Below, piece after piece: positions 15,401-23,405 of a DNA stretch of 38,902 nt. Position 1 is the stretch's first letter. Each line of letters begins with the position of its first letter. The notes below the pieces were generated by a model, which was not told the DNA's origin, ran no database searches, and saw only the letters and a list, made by a program, of their open reading frames with translations. A program made the position numbers and the translations under genes. Source of the DNA: Lachnospiraceae bacterium (lineage in GTDB: Bacteria > Bacillota > Clostridia > Lachnospirales > Lachnospiraceae); assembly GCA_017444015.1 (NCBI GenBank), contig JAFSXN010000129.1:1-38902 (forward strand), in the 5' to 3' direction.

Positions 15401-18141
15401 AGGTAGGGAAATTCACAAGCACCGGCGATTCCGTGAAAAACTTTGACAAGGACGCGGAAGAGAATATAAAGATAAGCTCTTCGACAAAGATCCTTGAGGA
15501 AGAAAGCCATACGATCTATGCGCACTGGACGGCAAACCAATATGAGATAACATACAAGGTAAACCGGGAGAACGCGGTTTTCGGATCGGTGATCGAGGAG
15601 AAATTTGACAGAGACGCCGATGGAAACAAGAAGACTTCTACGACAACGATATTAAAGACGGGGGCTGACTCGACGATCGTGATCGGGGCCTATGATGAGA
15701 CCTATCCTCTGCCCAAAACCGATCAAGAGGGGAAGACCACCGCAGAACCGACTGTGACCGGCTACGATTTTGTCGGCTGGTACACCCTGCCGGAGGACGG
15801 CACGGCCGTTACTGCGACCACACAGATAAAAACGGCGTCAGATCATACTCTGTACGGCCACTGGCGGGCGAAGACGTTTCAGCTGACATTGGATCCAAAC
15901 GGCGGGACGCTGTCAGCCTATGAATCGAATATCTCCTTTGATCAGACCTATTCGCTGCCGGATCCTTATAAATCAGGCTATACGTTTGCCGGCTGGTATG
16001 ACAGGGAACAGACAGAAGAAAACAAGGAAACGGCAGTCCGTGTAAGCTCGCTTGTCGTACAGGAAGAAAAGGATGTTACGCTGTACGCATGGTGGAATCC
16101 CAATACCTACCGGGTGACCTTAAGCCCCGAGGGAGGGATCCTTCCAAGCAGCGCGACTGCTGCATATGACGTAAAATATAACCAGAACTATGGCGGAGAG
16201 AAATATCCGGAAACGCTTCCCACTCCGGTTCGAACGGGCTATTCCTTCCTCGGATGGTATACCGGGAAAACAAATGACGATCGAAAAGAGGCAACGGATA
16301 TCTATCTGACGACGGGGAACGAGACGCTGTACGCGCATTGGGAAATCGTCAGAGTTACCGGGATCAAATTGAATCAGAACTATTTTGTACTGCCCAAAAA
16401 TAATTCCGCGATTGTCAGAGCGACCATCGCTCCGGAGAACGCCTTTAACCAGACGATCGAATGGACCTCTCAGAACCCGGGTGTCGCTGTAGTTACCGGC
16501 AACCAGAAGAGCGCGACGATCACGGCAAAGGGTCGGGGCCAGACGGATATATTCGCGGTTACGAAGGATGGGAATTTCAAGGCTTCGTGTCACATTGTGG
16601 TGACTGCTTCGGAAGGGGGAGGCGACGAAGAGGACCAGAGCTTTCAGATAAAAGAATTCCAGGATTCCATGGTGTATACAGGTTCAGCGATTACACAGTC
16701 GCCGCTGATCTATTATGAGGATATCTTGCTTCAGGAAGGTCTGGATTATACCGTGTCGTACAAGAACAACGTAAACATAGGTACGGCACAGATGATCATT
16801 ACCGGGAAGGGAAATTATTCCGACAGGTATACCAGAGATTTTGAGATCACTCAGGTGAATATCGCTGATACCTCGTATGCGATCCTGCCTCAGAATTATA
16901 CCGGAAAGGTTCTGACCCCCAAGGCCTCGATCACCTGGAAGGGTCGTAAGCTTGCCGAGGATAAGGACTATACTCTGAAATACACAGAGGGGATCACGGA
17001 AGTCGATTACGCTGTGGGACGCCCGATCACAATTATCGGAAAAGGCAATTTTACAGGTGAGACCATAGCTTTATTTAAGATCTATGAAAAGGGAGTGAAG
17101 CTTCCCGGGACATCCTCCTCAGTAATCAATCTGAAAAAGGGCTCCATTGTTCTGGAACAAAAAAGCTATGTGTATACCGGAAGCTATATTGAGCCGGTAT
17201 TTACGGTATACTCCAAGGCAGGCGGCAAAGGAGATGAGATTTCATCCGACAAATATACCGTTGCCTGCTCGAAGCATCTGAATAAGGGGACGGCGACCCT
17301 GACGGTGACAGGGAAGGAAAGCGAAAATACCGCAGGCAGTCTGTCTGCGAAATATAAGATCACACCTTTAAGCCTGAAGAGCGGCGCGGTACAGATCACA
17401 GTGTCGGATAGTGTCATTTTTGCGAAAGGCGGCGCAAAGCCTTATGTCACCGTTACCTGTAAGGACAGCAAAACCGGGACGGAGCTGACTCTCAGAGAGG
17501 GTGTGGATTATACCCTGAAATATTCGAATAACAAGACGGCGACTCAGTCGACTCCGGCGTCCGTAACGATCAAAGGGATCGGAAATTTCACGGATTCCAT
17601 TACGAAGAACTACCGAATTTCCACTCAGGATATCAGCAACGTGATTCTTGGTACTGTGGACAAAGCCTATAACGCGAAAAAAAAGGGACAATACTATGAA
17701 TCCGCGCCCATCGTGTACGATCTGGACGGAAGCGTTTTAAAGAAAAACCAGGATTATACGGTTGTATACAGGACCGCTGACGGAACGTTGATCAGTAAAA
17801 ATACTGATTTGCAGCCGGGCAGTAAGATCAACGTAACAATAACCGGCACCGGAAAAAATTATACCGGGAGTAAGACCGGCTCTTACTATATCAGGACAGT
17901 TAAAAATATCAGTAAAATACAATTTGATCCAATCAGTGACCAAAGCTTTACCGGATATCAGGTCCGGCCGCAGGTAACGGCAAAAGCGGTGGGCTTGACA
18001 AGCGGAGAGGATTTTCAGATCTTAGGATATTACAATAATGAAAAAAAGGGAACCGGCTGTGTGATCGTCGGAGGCAAGGGGACTTACTGCGGTGTCAAGA
18101 TCCTGAAGTTTAAAATCGTATCCGCAAAGCTTACCGATTAA
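12406..18141 (+). CDS. 1911-aa secreted protein: degenerate transglutaminase-like domain, nine B-repeats, Big_2 and DYTV repeats
   Basis: AAAGGGGAAAG precedes the ATG. A signal peptide ends near residue 50 (LLLIIALSFTGLALPSVVSA). Residues about 320-440 resemble the transglutaminase core. The nucleophile Cys of GVCEGYA is Ser367 (GSEGYARAFKLLCD) and the His of HAWN is Tyr402 (YMWN), while the Asp of VDVT (419) remains, so enzymatic activity is not expected. Nine Listeria-Bacteroides B-repeats follow (about 490-1310), each ending LYAHW/LYAWW-like. A Big_2 domain (VTGIKLNQNYFVLP…) comes next, then about six GxDYTVxYxNN…GxGNYxG modules to the end. No sorting signal or membrane anchor is present. 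It may be a very long extracellular stalk or ligand-binding protein. It heads the 12.4-26.5 kb surface block. Confidence 0.85.
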   Translation: MAKKIWKEGAEPGVRKSPGRAMKARLRQILLLIIALSFTGLALPSVVSARESYPDDSSDYSENDLLLSQYIEHMTEEMQASQAAEASDTLDALGASTERRADLSKLNQALYDGIRIFAEKVAKGGTDIGDDTHQITTENIDVSIDDIAEIEGSTIEYSAYDLQLERIVEEQEGEKFELTETAVRAAVKKYLNDSGFSTNGKKVLDALYMDVPYYLYWQDRNTASVLLCDTEEVVSELKLEESDYFTLIWINNVYKIRLNKLPIYASLPVAGQYQYRLSPESTDESNRYIVDTDLTQKANKALSKAVSIKSAADKINNNFEKLAYYRSQICALAEYDSSMERRDGYSYADPWQVINVFDDDPDTKTGSEGYARAFKLLCDLTPIDCHTVYGVKSGGGTTGSYYMWNLVDVDDSGTWYHVDVTDCDAGKIGADDRLFLRGASALTKNSSYRTKDYTIRILAHTSGSDSFAASNIKYSYASDILSLYSDKELTISETDYDNPDVKTITIEFDLISYEANVSSAAASVEPSALSLNVREGDMYGNVLPTPTANGYVFTGWHVGTRTESPASEKIEQNTAIPRDQASITLYAWWDFGDIHIVFDPVKSGATLTSQGLNSWAKDVSFHGYYGGMPVPELTGYIFDGWFTKAAGGLIVKEDTTVTTHSAHSLYAHWTARSDIVVTFEPGSTLNPIGELPDGTEAEKMFTYDASYGSAYGTNGSLPTPSRKGYRFDGWFTDEAGGAQVTNSTIVTDADNHTLYAHWTLITTNIVLNANGGKIYGRDIDTSITRTWQDPYGTLPGKPASDWEKTEGGLNEPEDEGIIREGYKFLGWFTASVNGTRIEKDTIVTTQSSVTLYAHWRARRYTVTFDPGENGEFKGKEDADNYKTNGKVTRIVTYGSNYGELPAVARKGYDLTNNGWYTTDGRLIPKSPTTSTNQLVTIAADHTLTARWTKRKFTVTFDGNGGYVGPAQKALAMPDKAYEDEYGDVIDPSRTGYTFDGWYKVGKFTSTGDSVKNFDKDAEENIKISSSTKILEEESHTIYAHWTANQYEITYKVNRENAVFGSVIEEKFDRDADGNKKTSTTTILKTGADSTIVIGAYDETYPLPKTDQEGKTTAEPTVTGYDFVGWYTLPEDGTAVTATTQIKTASDHTLYGHWRAKTFQLTLDPNGGTLSAYESNISFDQTYSLPDPYKSGYTFAGWYDREQTEENKETAVRVSSLVVQEEKDVTLYAWWNPNTYRVTLSPEGGILPSSATAAYDVKYNQNYGGEKYPETLPTPVRTGYSFLGWYTGKTNDDRKEATDIYLTTGNETLYAHWEIVRVTGIKLNQNYFVLPKNNSAIVRATIAPENAFNQTIEWTSQNPGVAVVTGNQKSATITAKGRGQTDIFAVTKDGNFKASCHIVVTASEGGGDEEDQSFQIKEFQDSMVYTGSAITQSPLIYYEDILLQEGLDYTVSYKNNVNIGTAQMIITGKGNYSDRYTRDFEITQVNIADTSYAILPQNYTGKVLTPKASITWKGRKLAEDKDYTLKYTEGITEVDYAVGRPITIIGKGNFTGETIALFKIYEKGVKLPGTSSSVINLKKGSIVLEQKSYVYTGSYIEPVFTVYSKAGGKGDEISSDKYTVACSKHLNKGTATLTVTGKESENTAGSLSAKYKITPLSLKSGAVQITVSDSVIFAKGGAKPYVTVTCKDSKTGTELTLREGVDYTLKYSNNKTATQSTPASVTIKGIGNFTDSITKNYRISTQDISNVILGTVDKAYNAKKKGQYYESAPIVYDLDGSVLKKNQDYTVVYRTADGTLISKNTDLQPGSKINVTITGTGKNYTGSKTGSYYIRTVKNISKIQFDPISDQSFTGYQVRPQVTAKAVGLTSGEDFQILGYYNNEKKGTGCVIVGGKGTYCGVKILKFKIVSAKLTD

Positions 18142-18193
18142 AGAAAGCCATCCTGTTTCATACAGTCAATTACTTTAAGTAAGGAGTCAGGCA

Positions 18194-21100
18194 ATGAAAA
18201 AAAATACAGCGGCAGGAAGAAAAAAGATCCGACTGAAAAAGAGCGCAAGACGCACGATCGCGGCGCTTCTTATGGTTACCTCCCTGATCGTCGCGGCGAT
18301 CCCGGTGAGGGATATCTCAGCGGAGGACGGAAACGAAGTCTCGGAGACGGCCGGGGATTCCCTTTCCGTCGATGCCCTGTACGATGATAATTCCAACATT
18401 CCGTCGTTAGATGTGATCGTTCCGGTAAGTTCCGACGGAAGCATCGTTGACAGCAATTACGCTACCGGAGGATATATCATTGCGTCAGGAACCTCAGTAA
18501 CGCCGACGAATTCGACAAGCGGCGCGGTTTCGATTCCCTCTGCTGACAGGGAGCCAGTGACTGCTGTTTCTGCTGACAGGGAGGCTCTTGTCGCTGAAAA
18601 CACAACGATCGGGCAAACTGAGCGGGTCAATGAAGCGCACTTTTCGGAAAACGAGGGCGAAGAGAGGGTAGTTCTTGAGATCAGCTCCGAGGACGAGGAA
18701 TCTGACAGCCAGGAAACAGAACCGGAGATCACGATTGAAACCGGAAATACGGAAGAAACAGAACCGGGCCCGGAGAATACAGAGGTGCCAGAGACGAATG
18801 AGGAGATTTCCGGAACGGAGGAAGAGAGCCTGCCGCAGAACGAGGTGCCTGCGGAAACTCCGGCAGAACAGAGCGAACCACAGGAAGAGGCAGTACCTGT
18901 TCGAAACGATATTCCTTCTGTTACGGTAGAAGCGGACGAGTCCTATGATCCTCTGATCGGATATGCGGCCAGTAATGATATCATTCCCGCCTTTCAGTGC
19001 GTTACCATAGAACAGGATGGCGCCTACGCGCCGGATCGTATCGTTTTGAAAACGGAGAGCGGTGTGGACCTTCCTTTTTATAAGGCCGGAACCGTCGGAA
19101 ATATCGGAGCGGAAGACAAACCCCAGGCGTTCTTCCATCTGGCGCGTACTAATCCTCAGATGCTGGTAGAATTTGCCGCGAACAGTTCCTCCTTTACAAG
19201 CACTGCCAGTGAGGTTCCTCTGAAATCCGAGGTCTGCTATATGTCCGAGGATGCCGGGGGCGGCAGATATGAACTGAACAAAGCCTACAGCATCAACGTA
19301 CTGGAACGGGACGGAACAAAGGTCATCAAACGGGAGGCATATTATATCTACGATCCCTCAAATCCGACCAATACCAGTATTTCCGCAGCGAGTATCTTAA
19401 AGATCCGAAAGGATACCGAGGAGTTACTTGTTGTAAGTGAAACAGAGGATGGCGTAAAAACCTACGATTCTGATTTTACGACGACGAATACGGAGGATCA
19501 GGGCTATGTCTGTGATGCCTATTCTACGATCCGTCTGCTCGGTGACAGAGCCTTTCAGGGTTTGACCGCTGTGACGAATATTACCGTACCTCAGTATACC
19601 AGAAAGATCGGCGACCGGGTCTTTGAGGGCTGCAGCGCTTTGCAGTCGGTAACGATCAGTACGGACTGTGAGAGTATCGGAAAAAGGGCTTTCGCGAATT
19701 GCGGAAGGCTGAGTCAGGTAAAGATCGGTACGGAATCGGAGGAAGATGGCTGGATTAATTCCTCTCTCCGGGTTTTGGGGGACGGAGCCTTTGCCGGAAC
19801 GGGTCTTCACGAGATCACGCTTCCCGGAACAGTACAGGTGATCGGATCCGCCTGCTTTTACAATACGCTGATCGATGACACGGCTCCGGATGAAAACGAC
19901 CGCTTTGATACCTCGAAGGGGATCTTTCGGAATCTGCACATCAGCAGGAACGACCTCCAGATGGGGTCCTATGTGTTCGCGAAGTGCGCGGATGCCAGCA
20001 GTGGTGGTTTACATAACATGAGACTGGGAAACAATATCTCCAGTCTGGGGGTCGGAACCTTTGCAGGCTGCTATAACTTAAGCAAGGTGGAAATGCCCGA
20101 GAACGGGATCGCGAATAACGCCTCGTTTTCCTTCCGCCCGGAAGATTTTGAAAACTGTAAGTCGTTAGAATATGTAAGGGTCCACGGCACTATGATCGGG
20201 GCGGACGACGGCGCTTTTGAGAGCGATGCTATCCCGGAGAGCTTCTATCTCTGGGGCGAGGATCCGGATCGGTCCCCCGCGATCTTTCAGTATGCAATGA
20301 AAAACGGCATAACCTATAAGTATCCTGCGGGAGAGTCATCGGAATATCAGTATATCCGGTCGGACGGATATTACTATTATGATTATACACCGGTCACGAC
20401 ACCGGACGGAAATGTCTCCTACGCGGTTATCAATAAGATCTACGGGACCGTGAGCGGAGGGACCTCCAGCGAGGTCATGCAGATCCCGGATTCGATCGGG
20501 GAATATCCCGTTACGGAAATCGCGGATTACGCGTTTCGGCCGGGAGACGGGAAGCCATCGATCTCCCCGGATACGGTCATCATTCCGCGCTCTGTTGAAA
20601 GAGTCGGCACCGGAGCCTTTCAGAATCTGACATCAATAACGAAGGTCTATATCGAATCAAACGGAGCGACGAGTCTTGGGGCAGGCGCTTTCCAGGGCTG
20701 TACCGGCCTTCGGTATTTCCAGATGCTTGAGGACGGAAACTCCCAATATGCCGGTTCTGAGATCGGGGAATCCTGCTTTGCGGGCTGTACGAGCCTTGAA
20801 GTGGTCAATCTGCGAAACGATGCTCACTGGGGAGGCGAAGAGTCGGTGATCGATACCCATATCGTTAAGGTAGGGAACAATGCCTTCAGTACCGGACGAA
20901 CTAATAATGTGGATCCGGATGTTCTGGACGACTTTATAGAGCTCACTTCGGATACAAGAGAGACAAGGCTGTTAGTAAAGGGCGCTCCTGTTTCCTATTA
21001 TGACAGCGATTCCAGCTTGCTTTCGCCCTTTGACTACGCGATCTGCAAGAACGGATCGAACAATGTCGTATCCGGGAGCGATATCTATATTACGTTCTGT

Positions 21101-23395
21101 ACAGGAAATCCGGAGAATCAGGTATATCGGTACAGCAATACATCGGACAGCAGTGAGACCGGCGCTACCGGCCAGGTAGAGCTGCTTACCTATCCAACGA
21201 TGAATACGATCATCAATCGAAGTGTCCATAATGCTACCTATTCCGTGGATATTCCGTGGAAAAATACAGATACCTCAGATCTCGATGCTCTGGGTGCTTC
21301 AACAGAAGAGCTTTATACGATCGAGGATCTTCTGGGCTGGCAGGATACAGGTTCTTCGCTGCTTTCCAAGATTGACGGCGCCATTATCTCACGCGCCAAG
21401 TACATGGTTGTCCCGCCCGGAGTGACCAGCATAGATAAGGCGTTTAATTCCCGGGAGTCCACGAATTATATTTCTCATGTGAATGGGCGGACCTACGATG
21501 AAAAAACGGGCTCCAGCGACGGAGACGGTCTGAATACGCTGTATTTAAACTCCGTAGATACGATCCCGGACGGGGGGCTTGCGGAAAACTATGATCTCTA
21601 CAGTATTGTCTTTGGCGGAGATGTCAAAAGCCTTGGGAAAGGGGCATTTGCCGGCGACTCCGGTCTCCCTGTTTCAGGGACCATGGGAGAGACCCCTGCC
21701 ATCGACTTTGCAGGAGAGGGGACTGCATCCGCCTCGAATCCCCGCTATTTCTATCGAAATGGGATCATATACAGTACAACGGATGACAGCTCTCAGGAGT
21801 ATACGATCGAGCAGGTATTGCAGAATCGCGCCGGAAAGATCCCCAATGATGAGAATTCGGAGGAAGCGAATTATATCAGCCGTGTTACAAAGATCAAGCC
21901 CGGAGCCTTTGAAAACTGCGACCTGCTTACCGAGGTGGATCTGACGAGCGCTCGAAAGCTTGAGGTCATTCCGGAGAGCTGCTTTGAGGGCTGCAAGCAG
22001 CTGTCGAAGGTCGAACTCCCGGACTCTGTTTATGATATCCAGTCCCAGGCCTTTATGGATATCGGTTCCCAGAGCGGCGTGGTCATAAGGATCCCGAGAC
22101 AGAGCCTGAATATTGATGATGATGCCTTCTTTAATTCCGATATCGCAACGCGTACCCTTACCTATGATCAGGCGCCGTTAATCACTCTGGAGAGCTATTC
22201 CAACGGTACGGCCAGTGATGTTGTTAAGGCGCACAACGCGAACCGGATCTATAACGACCATCTCGCCTTCAGTACCTTATACAGATATACGGTAAAGTTT
22301 TCTGCCTATAATAAGAGCTGGGACAATGAGGTTGAAATCGGCGCGGCTATGCCGTCTCCGCCTGCGGATGTTGACCTGCCGGAGCTGCCGCTTGGAGTAG
22401 TATATACCGGACGGTGGCTGGAAAGCGGAACGGATCTGCCCTATGAGCAATACAAGAGCCAGACAGTGACAAGAGATTATTCCTTCTACGCGGAGGTTAC
22501 GATCCCGACTCCGACAGCCGGACCGACTACGCCGACTCCTACAGCAGCGCCCACAAAAAGTCCCGGTGGCGGAGGTGGCGGCTCTGCCTCAAGTTCATCC
22601 TCCAGCAGTTCCAGCAGCTCAAGCAGTTCAAGCAGCTCAAGCAGCTCTCGGTCCAGCAGCTCCAGTAGTTCCGGCAGCTCCTCGGCGACTAATTCCTCTA
22701 CAGCGCCGGTAGCGGTAAGCGGAGAAATTGCGGGCTATACCCCGGTAAACGGCGGAGTCATCGCAAGTAACGGCGGAAGCTATGGAACGGGGACGACAGG
22801 CGGCGGAAGGGCGAGCGGAAATACGACGGTCCAGTCTACGACACCGGGGATTTCGGATACCGGAAAGATGTCCGCTACCGTAAACGGCTCGTCGGACAGC
22901 TATACCCTAAAGATTTCCGAGACGGAGGAGGCCAATCGTCTGGCGGAGCAGGCGCTGACCAATAAATATGGATCATTAGATAACATACGTTACCTTCCGG
23001 TTGATATCAGCCTTTATGACAGCACCGGGCAGAATAAGATCAGCCCGATCCCTGCGGGAACGAGCGTTTCTGTTACGGTCCCGATCCCGGATGATCTGGC
23101 GATCTATGGGGGTAACGCGAAGGCGGCGGGAACAGCAGGAGGTGTCTTAGAGGAGCTGAATCCGAGGTTTACGGTGATCAATGAAGTGCCCTGCATGACC
23201 TTTAACTGCGAGCATCTGTCGCCCTATGTCATCTATGTCGATACGGCCAATCTCAGCGATCCGGCGATGATGGATTCGACACCGAAGACCGGAGATATGA
23301 TCCACCCGAAGTGGTTCCTTGCGATCGGATTATTTGCAGCCAGTATCTTTATGTTCTTAAAGCGCGACAAAGAGGAACGACGAGTGATCGCGTAG
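18194..23395 (+). CDS. 1733-aa BspA-like LRR surface protein with poly-Ser linker and sortase-type C-terminus
   Basis: AAGGAG precedes the ATG. The N-terminus is a signal peptide (K/R-rich, then TIAALLMVTSLIVAAIPV, cleavage near ISA). A Glu-rich disordered region spans about 155-240. BspA/LRR_5 repeats with SIGxxAFxxC…L patterns fill roughly 430-900 and 1090-1400, mediating adhesion in related proteins. A Pro-Thr segment (about 1436-1455), a Gly run and a poly-Ser linker (about 1466-1500) form a wall-spanning stalk. A conserved module ending HLSPYVIYVD precedes the TPKTGD motif (1696-1701), a hydrophobic segment and a KRDKEERR tail, a typical sortase-type signal with a PKTG core. Residues 1030-1038 (LDALGASTE) also occur in the preceding protein. 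The next gene starts 11 nt downstream. Confidence 0.88.
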   Translation: MKKNTAAGRKKIRLKKSARRTIAALLMVTSLIVAAIPVRDISAEDGNEVSETAGDSLSVDALYDDNSNIPSLDVIVPVSSDGSIVDSNYATGGYIIASGTSVTPTNSTSGAVSIPSADREPVTAVSADREALVAENTTIGQTERVNEAHFSENEGEERVVLEISSEDEESDSQETEPEITIETGNTEETEPGPENTEVPETNEEISGTEEESLPQNEVPAETPAEQSEPQEEAVPVRNDIPSVTVEADESYDPLIGYAASNDIIPAFQCVTIEQDGAYAPDRIVLKTESGVDLPFYKAGTVGNIGAEDKPQAFFHLARTNPQMLVEFAANSSSFTSTASEVPLKSEVCYMSEDAGGGRYELNKAYSINVLERDGTKVIKREAYYIYDPSNPTNTSISAASILKIRKDTEELLVVSETEDGVKTYDSDFTTTNTEDQGYVCDAYSTIRLLGDRAFQGLTAVTNITVPQYTRKIGDRVFEGCSALQSVTISTDCESIGKRAFANCGRLSQVKIGTESEEDGWINSSLRVLGDGAFAGTGLHEITLPGTVQVIGSACFYNTLIDDTAPDENDRFDTSKGIFRNLHISRNDLQMGSYVFAKCADASSGGLHNMRLGNNISSLGVGTFAGCYNLSKVEMPENGIANNASFSFRPEDFENCKSLEYVRVHGTMIGADDGAFESDAIPESFYLWGEDPDRSPAIFQYAMKNGITYKYPAGESSEYQYIRSDGYYYYDYTPVTTPDGNVSYAVINKIYGTVSGGTSSEVMQIPDSIGEYPVTEIADYAFRPGDGKPSISPDTVIIPRSVERVGTGAFQNLTSITKVYIESNGATSLGAGAFQGCTGLRYFQMLEDGNSQYAGSEIGESCFAGCTSLEVVNLRNDAHWGGEESVIDTHIVKVGNNAFSTGRTNNVDPDVLDDFIELTSDTRETRLLVKGAPVSYYDSDSSLLSPFDYAICKNGSNNVVSGSDIYITFCTGNPENQVYRYSNTSDSSETGATGQVELLTYPTMNTIINRSVHNATYSVDIPWKNTDTSDLDALGASTEELYTIEDLLGWQDTGSSLLSKIDGAIISRAKYMVVPPGVTSIDKAFNSRESTNYISHVNGRTYDEKTGSSDGDGLNTLYLNSVDTIPDGGLAENYDLYSIVFGGDVKSLGKGAFAGDSGLPVSGTMGETPAIDFAGEGTASASNPRYFYRNGIIYSTTDDSSQEYTIEQVLQNRAGKIPNDENSEEANYISRVTKIKPGAFENCDLLTEVDLTSARKLEVIPESCFEGCKQLSKVELPDSVYDIQSQAFMDIGSQSGVVIRIPRQSLNIDDDAFFNSDIATRTLTYDQAPLITLESYSNGTASDVVKAHNANRIYNDHLAFSTLYRYTVKFSAYNKSWDNEVEIGAAMPSPPADVDLPELPLGVVYTGRWLESGTDLPYEQYKSQTVTRDYSFYAEVTIPTPTAGPTTPTPTAAPTKSPGGGGGGSASSSSSSSSSSSSSSSSSSSSRSSSSSSSGSSSATNSSTAPVAVSGEIAGYTPVNGGVIASNGGSYGTGTTGGGRASGNTTVQSTTPGISDTGKMSATVNGSSDSYTLKISETEEANRLAEQALTNKYGSLDNIRYLPVDISLYDSTGQNKISPIPAGTSVSVTVPIPDDLAIYGGNAKAAGTAGGVLEELNPRFTVINEVPCMTFNCEHLSPYVIYVDTANLSDPAMMDSTPKTGDMIHPKWFLAIGLFAASIFMFLKRDKEERRVIA
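22589..22684 (+). repeat. Poly-serine coding repeat (AGC/TCC/TCA-rich)
   Basis: About 30 serine codons with single Arg and Gly interruptions, built from imperfect AGCAGCTCAAGCAGT-like units. It encodes the flexible linker of the 1733-aa protein. Length change by slippage in 3-bp steps would keep the frame. Confidence 0.8.
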
Positions 23396-23405
23396 CGGGA
23401 AACGA

